Notes: a model not told the origin generated them from the letters alone. A DNA stretch of 64,000 nucleotides from Acidobacteriaceae bacterium TAA 166 (GCA_000421065.1 ATWD01000001.1:3588001-3652000); one strand, 5' to 3'. Numbered from the stretch's first letter, positions 35,467 through 43,904 are shown. Translations and numbers: made by a program.

Positions 35467-37101
35467 TCATCGCGCCAGGAGGGAGACCGATTTCATGTGG
35501 GCCGTTATCAAGCGGCGGGTTTCCTGATCCAGCGGTAGCTCTTTCTGGAACGTAGGCCAGAGCGCCATGATTCTCTCTATGGTCTCGCGGGCAGTTTCGA
35601 GCAAGAGTTTGCTTGGAACCTGTGCTTTTCGTGCAAAGCGTTCCATCAATTCCCAATCCAATCGGCTGATGGCCTTCTCTTTGGCCTGCTCGAGGATCCG
35701 GATTCCTTCGTCGATGTTGTTTCCGCCGAAGGCCACCTGGGCCATAGCCATCTGGCTCTGCAGCTCGGAGGCGTCGGCAGCGAATGCGTCCCGGGCGAAT
35801 TGCGCCGCGTCCTCTTTGCGTCCCTGCACCTGCGCAATGTCGGTCTTGAGCGCGAAGGCATGGGCTCTGACGTAGGCCAGGTCATCCGTCTCCGCGTTCG
35901 CGATGGCCGCATCCGCCAGCATTGCTGGCGCTGGTAAGTTGCTGCTCTTTCTCCTCCGCTTTGAGTGGTTTAATGGTCCGCTCGGCCATCACCACACGTG
36001 CGAAATGGGCCTGAGCAAGAAGGAGGTGGGCCTGGGCCCATTTGGGCTTATCGGCGACGGCCGCTTTGGCGTGCTCGATCCCGGTTTCAATCAGGCCAGC
36101 CATCATCGCCCTGCGTGCGAGTGCGGACGCTACTTCCGCATCAAAGCGCATGTGTTCCGGCGTGTCCGCGAGGAGGTCGGCGTAGGGCGTTTCGAGCTTT
36201 GCCGACTGAATCAGAAGCGAGCGAATCCGTGTCGCATTCGGGAACCGAGCAGCCGCGGCCTCAGCTTTGTCACGGGTGGTCTGATCCTGAAGCAAGAGAT
36301 GGTATGCCAAAACTTCGTTCGTGACCCCGAGTTCGTCGTCGGGACGGAGCGGGGCGGCATCTAGGAAGCTATGCGCCGCCTCGTTGCCCTTTCCCTGGAT
36401 GAGATTGGCCGCACCCAGGTTGGTATAGATCCGAAAGCGATGCCAATCGTTGAGTTCACCTCCCTTGAGTCTTTGAACCCGGTGCAGGAGTGTGATGGCA
36501 ATCTGTGCTTCGCCTGGCTTGATGCGTTCCCGAGCTTCGTCGATCAGGGCATCAATCTCCGTCTTCGCCGATGCAACTGCAGCGGGTGCGATGATAGCGA
36601 CGGCAGACTGAATTGCTTCGAGCTTGATCTTGACCTCCGCGACCTCTTCTGAGCGCAAGCCGCCATAAAACTGCTGCTCAATCTCGGGGTACTGCCGCAG
36701 GAGTTTGGTGATCTTATCCCAGGTGAAGAGTTCTACAGTGAACAACCCCGCTGCGCGGTGCCTTTGGTTGATCTGCTGGATAGCAAGCTGCGCGGTACCG
36801 GAGACCTTTCCGGTGGTCATGATGGCGTAATGGTCGAGTTTCGCGGGAAAGCCTTCGGCCTTCTCCACCTCTTCACGAATCTCCGCAGGGTCCAGCGACT
36901 TCGTCGATTCCTTGAGCTTGCATTGCGCGCCATGCATCGGGCTCTCGCCCAAGGTGTCGAAAATATCGACGCCGAACTGCTCTTCACCCTTCTTGCCGAA
37001 TCGTTCCAGTCCAGACGATTCCAGTGCCGCTTTAAGACGGCGAGACAGAGTTCCTCGAAGACAACCTCTGATTCCGGAGGGTTTATGGAATACGGATTCA
37101 T
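35467..37101 (-). pseudogene. Mrr-like nuclease fused to TPR repeats, two frameshifts
   Basis: Three frames join. ATG at 37101 opens MNPYSINPPESEVVFEELCL. A shift near 37015 passes to LERFGKKGEEQFGVDIFDTL with HGAQCKL, a PD-(D/E)xK-type site (GVD ... QCK). After about residue 150 come helical TPR-like repeats (ITLLHRVQRLKGGELNDWHR, YTNLGAANLIQGKGNEAAHS and others). A second shift near 35930 carries the protein on through MLADAAIANAETDDLAYVRA to 35467. Total about 540 residues. A nuclease plus TPR arrangement suggests a defence effector; both shifts would have to be errors for it to be active. Confidence 0.55.
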
Positions 37102-37156
37102 CAGGCCGAGCCTCTCTCTTGTCGGTGTTGATATCTGATGTTAACATGGAGAGGAG

Positions 37157-37516
37157 ATGACAAAGGATTCGAGTCTCGATAATCTGCTTTATCTCGACGG
37201 TGTGTCCTACGTTGTCGACGGCCCATATTGGGTCAAATTCGAAGTCAAACAGGTGCCCGATACGCTTGAGAAGCCTCATGGCTTGGACTACTCATTGACA
37301 CTCCATGATGGGGACGGACAACGCATTTTGGGCTTTGATAACGCTCATCCGATTAGAGAAGGCTCTGGGCCAGGGGCGAAGACCCGAATCGAATATGACC
37401 ATACTCACAAGGGCGAGCGAATCCGCTTTTACGACTACAAGGACGCTGTCACGTTGTTGACTGACTTTTGGGCGGAAGTCGACAAGATCTTAGAGGAAAG
37501 GATCACGAAGCCATGA
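37157..37516 (+). CDS. TumE-type toxin (DUF6516)
   Basis: 119 residues with a strong GGAGAGGAG ribosome site. The block SLTLHDGDGQRILGFDNAHP, then GPGAKTRIEYDHTHKGERIR and FYDYKDAVTLLTDFW, is characteristic of DUF6516 proteins, the TumE toxin family. The following gene overlaps by four bases and encodes the presumed TumA antitoxin. Divergent from the nuclease-TPR remnant, with only 55 bases between starts. An imperfect palindrome (GTTGATATCTGATGTTAAC) sits in this spacer and could be the operator. The biochemical activity of the toxin is not something I can state. Confidence 0.8.
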   Translation: MTKDSSLDNLLYLDGVSYVVDGPYWVKFEVKQVPDTLEKPHGLDYSLTLHDGDGQRILGFDNAHPIREGSGPGAKTRIEYDHTHKGERIRFYDYKDAVTLLTDFWAEVDKILEERITKP

Positions 37517-37875
37517 ACATACTGAGGATTGGAATTGTATCGCGGGATGCATTCAAGAAGCGCACGTTGGCGATTGCCAAAGGAGAGTACAAGCCTGGGA
37601 AGAACGATCCCAAAGTTTGGTTTGAGTCCCTAGAGAGTTTGGCTCAGGTGCTCTCTGATCAAAATAGAGCCTTGCTAAAACTTATTAACGAGAAGCATCC
37701 ACAGTCACTTTCGGAATTAGCGGAACAATCAGGACGGGAGAAATCAAGCCTGTCTCGAACACTCAAGAATATGGAGCGTTACGGTCTTATTCATTTTGAA
37801 CAAGGCCCGAATCGACAACTTGCGCCCAAAGTGAATTATTCAGGAGTTGAATTCGAAGTCTCTTTTCAAAGCTGA
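37513..37875 (+). CDS. TumA-type winged-helix antitoxin
   Basis: 120 residues, ATG overlapping the tumE stop (ATGA). The C-terminal half is a MarR-like winged helix: LSDQNRALLKLINEKHPQSL, then SELAEQSGREKSSLSRTLKN and MERYGLIHFEQGPNRQLAPK. The N-terminal part is typical of antitoxins partnered with DUF6516 toxins. It would neutralise TumE and regulate the operon. The IS3-type element begins 31 bases after its stop. Confidence 0.8.
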   Translation: MNILRIGIVSRDAFKKRTLAIAKGEYKPGKNDPKVWFESLESLAQVLSDQNRALLKLINEKHPQSLSELAEQSGREKSSLSRTLKNMERYGLIHFEQGPNRQLAPKVNYSGVEFEVSFQS

Positions 37876-37938
37876 ACAGTAATCGATGAGAGACCGCCGA
37901 GGGGTGTGGATTGCCCGATGCTTTGTACCAGTGAGGAG

Positions 37939-38835
37939 TTAGTGTAGCGCATTGACCTCTGAGATCAGATCGATGCAGGGTTTGGCAGCAAGGGGAGCCC
38001 GGAGCGAAGCGACTGGCTCCCCTTGCTGCCAAGAAGTCGAAGTCATCCAGGCCTCTGGTGCTGGAGGTCGGTATCCCAGCGAAGAGTGTGGCCTGACAGT
38101 GTTGTAGTGGACGCGCCAGCGCTCGGCCAGCACACGAAGTTCTTTCATCGAGTAGAAGAGTTCGCCGTTCAGGAACTCATCCCTAAGTTTCGAGTTGAAC
38201 GATTCGCAGTAGCCGTTCTCCCATGGGGAGCCGGGTTCGATGTACAGTGTTTTTACGCCCGTATCGGCAAGCCATTTGCGCAGGTCTTTGGCGACGAACT
38301 CCGGCCCGTTATCTGATCTAAGATGCTCCGGCACTCCCTTCATCACCATGACGTCGGCCAGCGCTCCGATGACCTTCGCACTCGACCAGCGCCGTTCCGC
38401 GCGGATCAGCAGGCACTCGCGTGTGGACTCGTCGATCAGGTTGAGGATGCGCACGCCGCGACCATCGTGCGTTCGCGCACTCACGAAGTCGTAGCTCCAC
38501 ACGTGGCCCGCATGCGTCGGTCTGAACCGCACACACGAACCATCGTTGAGCCACAACCGTCCTCTTGGCTTCTGTCTCTTCGGTACCTTCAGCCCTTCAC
38601 GACGCCAGATCCTCTCGACTCTGTCCTTGCCCACCTTCCAGCCGGCACGCACCAGCAACGCCGTGATCCGGCGGTACCCGTAGCGTCCATACTGACTGGC
38701 GAGAGCAACGATGGCCTGCGTCAGACGATCCTCGCCTTCCCGCGGTGTCGGACGGTAGCGCTGCGTGCCTCTGGGCTGACCCAACAGAAGACACGCATGC
38801 CGCTCACTCACGCCACGCTCACAGGCATGGCTCAC
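37939..38835 (-). CDS. IS3-family transposase OrfB (DDE integrase domain)
   Basis: 298 residues from an in-frame ATG at 38835, though the natural product is the OrfAB fusion. HTH_21-type start YGRYGYRRITALLVRAGWKV, then the retroviral integrase core: SYDFVSARTHDGRGVRILNL (first Asp), HLRSDNGPEFVAKDLRKW (second Asp) and PGSPWENGYCESFNSKLRDE (Glu), ending RVHYNTVRPHSSLGYRPPAP. These motifs match the IS407 group. No defects seen. Confidence 0.92.
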   Translation of the reverse strand: MSHACERGVSERHACLLLGQPRGTQRYRPTPREGEDRLTQAIVALASQYGRYGYRRITALLVRAGWKVGKDRVERIWRREGLKVPKRQKPRGRLWLNDGSCVRFRPTHAGHVWSYDFVSARTHDGRGVRILNLIDESTRECLLIRAERRWSSAKVIGALADVMVMKGVPEHLRSDNGPEFVAKDLRKWLADTGVKTLYIEPGSPWENGYCESFNSKLRDEFLNGELFYSMKELRVLAERWRVHYNTVRPHSSLGYRPPAPEAWMTSTSWQQGEPVASLRAPLAAKPCIDLISEVNALH

Positions 38836-38858
38836 CGCACTGCGCCGTCGCTCAGGAC

Positions 38859-39140
38859 TTAGAAGTTTCCCGAGGCGACGTCCTTCGACACTAGGTTATC
38901 CAGGCTCAGGTTCGCTACCAAGCGCTTCAGCTTGGAGTTCTCCTGCTCCAACTCCTTCAGCCGCTTCGCCTGGTCGATCTGCAAACCGCCGTACTCCTTG
39001 CGCCAGCGGAAATACGTCTGCTCCACGATCTCCGCTTCCTTGCACGCCTGTGCCGTTGTCTTCCCGTTCGCCACAGCCACTTCGATCTGACGAAGCAGAT
39101 TCACTACCTGCTCTGGCTGATATCGCTTGCCTCGTGCCAT
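38859..39140 (-). CDS. IS3-family transposase OrfA
   Basis: 93 residues, MARGKRYQPEQVVNLLRQIE with helix-turn-helix TTAQACKEAEIVEQTYFRWR, then a leucine-zipper-like helix (LKELEQENSKLKRLVANLSL). It ends DVASGNF. Just before its stop the sequence G GGA AAC (in the orfA phase) would allow a -1 slip to GKLLSPERRR, which continues into OrfB, giving the fused transposase. Confidence 0.9.
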   Translation of the reverse strand: MARGKRYQPEQVVNLLRQIEVAVANGKTTAQACKEAEIVEQTYFRWRKEYGGLQIDQAKRLKELEQENSKLKRLVANLSLDNLVSKDVASGNF

Positions 39141-39210
39141 CTTGCTCTCCTTGTCCAGTGTCTCTCTTATTCACTGGTACAAAGCAAGCCGGGCACTCCA
39201 GTGTCCTAGG

Positions 39211-39595
39211 CTACCCTTCAGCTACAAACTTTCTCGCGGCTCGCCGGAGCTCTGGCCCCACCTTCTCCAGATCTCCTTCGCGCAAGAGTCGTAGCGGCAC
39301 ACGATCATTCAGATCTGGATTCATTCCCGTCATCCAGCCCTTGAATCACTCTGCCCGAATCATAACTGCGGAGCATCTGCGTGATCTGGAAGGCAAGCTG
39401 AAACCGTTCTCTGGCATCTCCGTAGAGTGAGTCTCCCGCTATCCAGCGATCTACAGCATGAACATCTTTAGCCCCTCCGATATGCGCGGTCAACTTTCGT
39501 CCGAGCACGTCTGCAACACGACCCACAAGTTCCGAAGAGGGAAGCAGAATGGTTTCGCGATAGGCGGCTAGATCAGGTTTCGGTATGGTTTTCAT
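39211..39595 (-). pseudogene. Frameshifted MbcA/ParS/Xre-type antitoxin (DUF2384-like)
   Basis: ATG at 39595 opens MKTIPKPDLAAYRETILLPS, continues VADVLGRKLTAHIGGAKDVH and FQLAFQITQMLRSYDSGRVI. At QG the frame breaks: an extra G in GGG near 39330 hides the normal ending GWMTGMNPDLNDRVPLRLLR, then EGDLEKVGPELRRAARKFVA to the TAG at 39211. The GMNP and LLREGD motifs are those of the antitoxin toxin-binding domain in MbcA/ParS-like proteins. The expected RES-domain toxin partner is absent, and the IS element lies just downstream. Confidence 0.65.
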
Positions 39596-39747
39596 ATGGA
39601 GAACGTCTCGGAAAAAGTCAAAGATAGCATAAAGCTCGAATAATTGATCCCTTTGGAAACTCGAAAGCCAGAGCCGTATTCTAGAGAGTGCCGCGCTAGG
39701 GCAATAGGAAGGAATATCTTGGTCTTCATCCGAAAGAGAACAGGAAC

Positions 39748-39969
39748 TTGAAAGAAAAACACACAGAAACCTTCTCAACCGAGACCATCATTAAACGGCT
39801 CTTGAAACCAGAAGAGGCAGCCCAGTATCTGGGGCTCAAGATTGATACGATTTACAAGAGATCGAGAATACGGGAGATTCCTTCCGTGAAAGTCGGTCGT
39901 GCTCTATGGTTTGATGTGAAAGCATTGGATCGTTATATCGAACGAAACACCATCACCGTCATTGACTAA
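39748..39969 (+). CDS. Excisionase-like helix-turn-helix protein
   Basis: 73 residues from a TTG at 39748 (AGGAAC just before it); no ATG is available. LLKPEEAAQYLGLKIDTIYK with IPSVKVGRALWFDVKALDRY is the MerR/excisionase DNA-binding domain. It may be a recombination directionality factor or a small regulator from the island. Divergent from the frameshifted antitoxin gene. Confidence 0.65.
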   Translation: MKEKHTETFSTETIIKRLLKPEEAAQYLGLKIDTIYKRSRIREIPSVKVGRALWFDVKALDRYIERNTITVID

Positions 39970-40580
39970 GGTGCTCGTATTGTGGCGGTGCGCTTTCTAT
40001 TGAAATGTCGAGGATGCTTGAACTACCTGTTCACAAGCAGTCAACTTCGAGATTTCATCAACAGGCGAAACAATCACTGGTCGCGAATGGAAATTGATCG
40101 AGTCGGCCGGAATTCTCGTATTGCATCATGATCTCGGGCATATCCATCTAGCTTTCCTTCGACTTCAGGCATAGAACATTTGCCGTGCTGATTCCGTGCT
40201 CCCAGCACAAGTCTTCCATCTTCACGCCCATCTCGTGCTGATTCGATATCCCGACCCGTTCTTCTGCATGGTCCGTTCTCTCGTTGCATTATGAGAAAAC
40301 TCCAGGTCTAACTCGTAGAGTTTGCCGGGATAGGTCAAGCCTTGAATCCCTCTCCAGTGACATTCACCTAGCAGATCGAACCGCCGACGCCGGCCTTTTC
40401 AGGGCCACACCCTCTCACACGCGAAAATCAGGCGAAACGAGAGAGCACCTAAATTTTCGCTTATGCTTGTGGATTACACCGATCTCACATTGATGTGATT
40501 GATCAGATCCACGCCATCTGAAAACGCTGAGAGAACCTCCTTCCAATTGATTTTTCGCAGTATCCGAAAGCGATTTTCGG
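39970..40580. other. Region with no recognised gene
   Basis: 611 bases between the small HTH gene and the nucleotidyltransferase gene. Short open frames exist (for example 40074-40289 minus and 40284-40493 plus), but none has a recognisable motif or convincing ribosome site. Base use is mixed and lower in GC than the core chromosome, as in island spacer. No repeats or RNA genes recognised. Confidence 0.5.
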
Positions 40581-41333
40581 CTACTGCACGAATTCAGATT
40601 TTTCGTGCTTCACTAGCTTCATCCTCCGGGAATTGCTTTCAATCCCAGATGGGATTAGCTTTTTTAGCCGACTGCGTTCTCCAAGCAGAATGTGATAGTG
40701 AACTCCCTCCAATGCCCCTAAATCGTCCAGAGCGTGCAAGCTAAAGCTACGCGAGTAGTTCTTTAGAAAGAAATGAACTTCAAGCATTGGCCAAGCAGCT
40801 TTCTCGAAGTCCGAACTCAGCTTCGGTCTGGGACCGTATGAAAAGCGATATCGAGCTTGATAGAGTTTTTGAAATTCCTCTTGATTAGTGGTTATAGGCT
40901 GCAACTCTAGAGCAATGTCGATATCCCCTAGCCGTCCCTTGTCTGAAAGCATGCTGCCGAAAAGGACTACGCTTTCGATCTTGTAGGCAAACATCTTTTT
41001 ATCGTTAGCCAGCCACACGCGATTCATGAACTCCTGAAGGAGCCGTTCGGCTGTTTTGCGGGTGATGGGTCTTGCCGCTGAAGCATTTGCTAACTCTTGG
41101 CCTTGCCTAGTGATTTCATAAGCAGGGCTGTCTACTGCCCCGTGGAGGTTAGCCAAACTCAAGAATCCGATGTCAATCATATTGCGAATAAAGCACTCCG
41201 CTTCGGACTGATTGAGACTCAAGCCCTCCTCGGCTTCTGACAGGTGGAAGTAAGAGAAACGGTATCTACGGATAAAATTGCGTACCTGCAGGGCGGGATA
41301 ACCGGCGATGAGTTGTTCCGAGGTAATTTTCAT
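40581..41333 (-). CDS. Winged-helix protein with MNT-type nucleotidyltransferase domain
   Basis: 250 residues from the ATG at 41333 (MKITSEQLIAGYPALQVRNF); a TTG start 12 codons earlier is less likely. The N-terminal about 90 residues look like a winged helix (LNQSEAECFIRNMIDIGFLS). Then comes a minimal nucleotidyltransferase signature VVLFGSMLSDKGRLGDIDIA (GS-x-DxD) at about 135-155. No HEPN partner gene is next to it. The role is unknown; relatives are annotated only as nucleotidyltransferase-domain proteins. A resistance or toxin function is possible. Confidence 0.68.
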   Translation of the reverse strand: MKITSEQLIAGYPALQVRNFIRRYRFSYFHLSEAEEGLSLNQSEAECFIRNMIDIGFLSLANLHGAVDSPAYEITRQGQELANASAARPITRKTAERLLQEFMNRVWLANDKKMFAYKIESVVLFGSMLSDKGRLGDIDIALELQPITTNQEEFQKLYQARYRFSYGPRPKLSSDFEKAAWPMLEVHFFLKNYSRSFSLHALDDLGALEGVHYHILLGERSRLKKLIPSGIESNSRRMKLVKHEKSEFVQ

Positions 41334-41406
41334 GGCGCTGATGTTGGCTCCTTTTTGAAACTCGGTCAAATTTTCTGCAAATCCTAAAATCTGATCTATC
41401 GATGCA

Positions 41407-41664
41407 TTACTTGCGTCCCAAAGATCGCCTTAGGTGAGGTGCGTATCCCACTGACGCAGCAGTGGGATACGCACTGGATTGGTTTCTGAGCCATGCGGCA
41501 ATGTCGTGAGGGTCAAAGCGGATCGAACTGGAAATCTTGAGGGAGGGGATTTGGCCCTTCGCGGCCATTCTGTAGATCTTCTTGATCGATATGTCCAGGA
41601 TTTGAGCGACCTCCGCCACGCGGAGAGCTTCTTTCTTGCCTTCTACGATTTCAGCTAAAAGCAT
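41407..41664 (-). CDS. Excisionase-family DNA-binding protein
   Basis: 85 residues from the ATG at 41664. ALRVAEVAQILDISIKKIYR, then MAAKGQIPSLKISSSIRFDP and HDIAAWLRNQ, form the excisionase/MerR helix-turn-helix. It lies between the nucleotidyltransferase gene and the integrase, as expected for the xis of this integrase. Confidence 0.8.
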   Translation of the reverse strand: MLLAEIVEGKKEALRVAEVAQILDISIKKIYRMAAKGQIPSLKISSSIRFDPHDIAAWLRNQSSAYPTAASVGYAPHLRRSLGRK

Positions 41665-41762
41665 TGGTTCCTCCGTAGCCCAAGCGAATGGGGTTTGGTG
41701 AAAATCTCATCGAATGGAATTTCGGTCAAATTTGGGTATGCGGGGCAGATGAGACGAGAAAA

Positions 41763-41785
41763 CGCCGAAGGGATGGCCTTCGGCG
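41763..41785 (-). terminator. Rho-independent terminator downstream of the integrase gene
   Basis: A perfect 9-bp stem (CGCCGAAGG, 41763-41771, with CCTTCGGCG, 41777-41785) with a five-base loop. On the minus strand it is followed by TTTTCTC. It begins 58 bases after the integrase stop, in the integrase reading direction. Confidence 0.75.
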
Positions 41786-41842
41786 CTTCGATTGACCGCC
41801 AGTACTTTTGGGGCTAGCGACGGTTCAGTTGTAGATCAGAGT

Positions 41843-43045
41843 TCATGCAGTTCCAGAGGCAAGCTGGGGTTTGGTCCGGTCGTGGCTGGCAAAGTTTGAA
41901 TTAATCTTTTCGATCATGGTCGAGTTTCTCGCCGGCTTGAGGTAACGAATGATGCTCTCAAGATTGGTTTGTCCCATCCAGGTCATTACTGTTCTGAGGT
42001 CAACGCCGGCCTGTAGGTGAGTTGTCGCAAAAGTCGCGCGAAATTTGTGCAACCAGAAGTCATCCGGATCCTGGCCGGACTTCTTCGCATTGCGTTTGAG
42101 AGCCCGGAGCATGTGAGTATCGGGTGTGTTGTTCGCCGTTGTGAAGATCAGCGCCTTGTTCTCGGCACGCTTGCCGGTGAGGGTTCTCCGGTAGTTCTCC
42201 AACCTGTCTAGGAGAATCGTCGGGACCGGTACTTCCCGCTCCTTATAGGCTTTTGGCGTCCAGTTGAACTGCGGTTTCCAGCGCATCGAGATGACATTCG
42301 AATTGGAGCGGACGTTTTCCCACTGAACGTGCCCGGCCTCCTGTTCGCGGAATCCGCTCATAAGGAGGAAGTCGTACAGGGTGCTGTGATAGAGCGAGCA
42401 GGTCGCATGGAGTGCCGATAACTGGTCGTCCTCATAGATCTCTACCTCCTGCTCGACGAACCTCGGACGATCATTTTTGCTGATGAGCTTCGGCGCTCCC
42501 TGGGCCTGCAAGAACGTCAGGACGTCGCAGAATTTGTTGTGTACCGTGCGCGGCGAGAGTTCTTGCTCGTCGCGCAGGAAAACGACGAAGCGCAGGAGGT
42601 CCTTCCGCTCGATCTCTTCGATGAAGGTCTTGGAGCAGCACTCCTTGAAGTACTTCAGGGAGAGGCAGTATCCCAGCCAGGTTTTTCTCTGGCGGGAGAG
42701 TTGGATGTCCTCGAGGAAATCCGCTATAGCTGCACGTAGGCGGAGGCGAGTATCTTCTTCGGGCGCCTTGGGGTCGGTGACGATCAGCCCCTGGGCGAGG
42801 GCGTCCATCTCCGATTGTTTTCTCTTGAGGCTGTTGAGGGCGGCGGCGGCATCGGAGCCGACCATCACGCGCTGGCGCCGGCCTTCCTCAGTCCAGTCGA
42901 GATAATAGTTGCCTTCGGGGTGCCGGACCGCTTGGCCGTTGATTTCTACCCAATCGGGCTTGATGCGTCCGTTGGGGCCGACGACGACCGGGCAGTAGCG
43001 CCTCCCGTCGGGTGTAAGGACACGCTTCGTAAGATTGACTTCCAT
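41843..43045 (-). CDS. Tyrosine recombinase/integrase of the genomic island
   Basis: 400 residues. After an N-terminal segment (RRYCPVVVGPNGRIKPDWVE) a SAM-like core-binding domain (TRLRLRAAIADFLEDIQLSR) precedes the catalytic domain. Catalytic residues visible are Arg233 in SGFREQE, His333 and Arg336 in LHKFRAT, and Tyr368 in IIRYLKP, with WMGQTN before it. Its start is 76 bases from the 3' end of tRNA-Pro(UGG), the usual attachment place. It faces away from the tRNA, so the island extends to the left. A relic of a sister recombinase is at 19690-19785. Confidence 0.93.
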   Translation of the reverse strand: MEVNLTKRVLTPDGRRYCPVVVGPNGRIKPDWVEINGQAVRHPEGNYYLDWTEEGRRQRVMVGSDAAAALNSLKRKQSEMDALAQGLIVTDPKAPEEDTRLRLRAAIADFLEDIQLSRQRKTWLGYCLSLKYFKECCSKTFIEEIERKDLLRFVVFLRDEQELSPRTVHNKFCDVLTFLQAQGAPKLISKNDRPRFVEQEVEIYEDDQLSALHATCSLYHSTLYDFLLMSGFREQEAGHVQWENVRSNSNVISMRWKPQFNWTPKAYKEREVPVPTILLDRLENYRRTLTGKRAENKALIFTTANNTPDTHMLRALKRNAKKSGQDPDDFWLHKFRATFATTHLQAGVDLRTVMTWMGQTNLESIIRYLKPARNSTMIEKINSNFASHDRTKPQLASGTA

Positions 43046-43120
43046 GGGACTCTCCCGCGGTATTTCGTATCCCAGGCTCTCAACTCAGTCAAATCTATTG
43101 AAAAGATTAGATTTAAGATG

Positions 43121-43197
43121 GTCGGGGCGGAGGGATTCGAACCCCCGACCCTCTGCTCCCAAAGCAGATGCGCTACCAGACTGCGCTACGCCCCGAC
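43121..43197 (-). tRNA. tRNA-Pro (anticodon UGG)
   Basis: 77 bases with CCA encoded. The acceptor stem CGGGGCG (5', at 43197) pairs with CGCCCCG; the anticodon loop reads TTTGGGA with anticodon TGG; the T-arm is GGGGGTTCGAATCCC. The integrase next to its 3' end marks it as the likely attachment site of the island on its left. I found no second copy of the 3' end by eye within the window. Confidence 0.96.
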
Positions 43198-43232
43198 TGT
43201 GCTTAGTTTATCGTATCTTGCTCTAAAGCCAT

Positions 43233-43760
43233 TTAGGGAAGCGAACGTTGACTCCGAAGAGCGTGTATCAGCTCGTTGGAGAGCCATGCCAATAAAAGCA
43301 TGGGGACGAGCATCAGGGCTGCAAGGACTATGCAGAGGATGATCAGGAAGATCCAGCTTCGGATCGTATGCTTACGTGGCTGGTACAGACTCTCCGTCAG
43401 CAGGGCGTAGTTGCGGCGGTTGGCTCGCCAGGCGATATCGAAGGCATCGCCGATGAGCGGGATAGAGCCGAGGGTGACCTCGATGGCAACGTTGGCAACC
43501 ATGCGCGCGAGGACGACGTAGGGGACACCGCGCGCCCAAGCGGCGATGAGCAGGATCGAGGAGGCGATGCCTCCGAGGATGTCTCCGATTCCGGGGATGA
43601 CGCCGACGATGCCGTCGAGGCCGAAGCGGATGGGCGTTCCGGGAATGCGGATGAAGTCATCGAGAAGGTGAGAGAGGATGTCGAGGTTTTCGTCGTCGAA
43701 GGGGCTGCGGCCCTTGCGGGAGCGAGGGGAGAGGATCTCGGGCTGTGCCGATGGCCGCAT
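43233..43760 (-). CDS. DUF4112-family membrane protein
   Basis: 175 residues from the ATG at 43760, preceded by GGGAG. LDILSHLLDDFIRIPGTPIR, then FGLDGIVGVIPGIGDILGGI and SIPLIGDAFDIAWRANRRNY, are the DUF4112 motifs: two glycine-rich turns (IPGIGD and IPLIGD) in membrane-associated hairpins. A final hydrophobic helix (IFLIILCIVLAALMLVPMLL) spans the membrane. Function unknown. It lies between tRNA-Pro and tRNA-His. Confidence 0.85.
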   Translation of the reverse strand: MRPSAQPEILSPRSRKGRSPFDDENLDILSHLLDDFIRIPGTPIRFGLDGIVGVIPGIGDILGGIASSILLIAAWARGVPYVVLARMVANVAIEVTLGSIPLIGDAFDIAWRANRRNYALLTESLYQPRKHTIRSWIFLIILCIVLAALMLVPMLLLAWLSNELIHALRSQRSLP

Positions 43761-43828
43761 GGTCTTCACTCCCGGCAAAGAGAATCTCCCTCAGCCGCCA
43801 TTCTGAATGCTACAATTGAAGACGGTAC

Positions 43829-43904
43829 GGCGGCTATAGTTCAGTGGCAGAACGCCGCTCTGTGGCAGCGGATGTCGTGGGTTCGAACCCCACTAGCCGC
43901 CCCA
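43829..43904 (+). tRNA. tRNA-His (anticodon GUG)
   Basis: 76 bases with CCA encoded. It has the extra G at position -1 (43829) paired with C73, the stem GCGGCTA with TAGCCGC, and the anticodon GTG in the loop CTGTGGC. The T-arm GTGGGTTCGAACCCCAC is normal. Confidence 0.96.

Larger units (their letters stand above)
37907..39200 (-). mobile_element. IS3-family (IS407-group-like) insertion sequence
   Basis: 1294 bp. Ends begin TGGA and finish TCCA. The terminal inverted repeats (about 37907-37934 against 39171-39200) share GCTTTGTACCAGTGA exactly and, with one gap, TGCCCGG outward. A 3-bp direct repeat GTG (37904-37906 and 39201-39203) fits IS3-type target duplication. It carries two overlapping-frame genes, orfA and orfB, with a GGGAAAC slippery heptamer. 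Intact by reading. It sits between tumA and a frameshifted antitoxin gene. Confidence 0.88.

Noticed and set aside
40074..40289. 71-residue minus-strand frame in the gap after the HTH gene
   Set aside because: No recognisable motif, no ribosome site and no context; left as unassigned.
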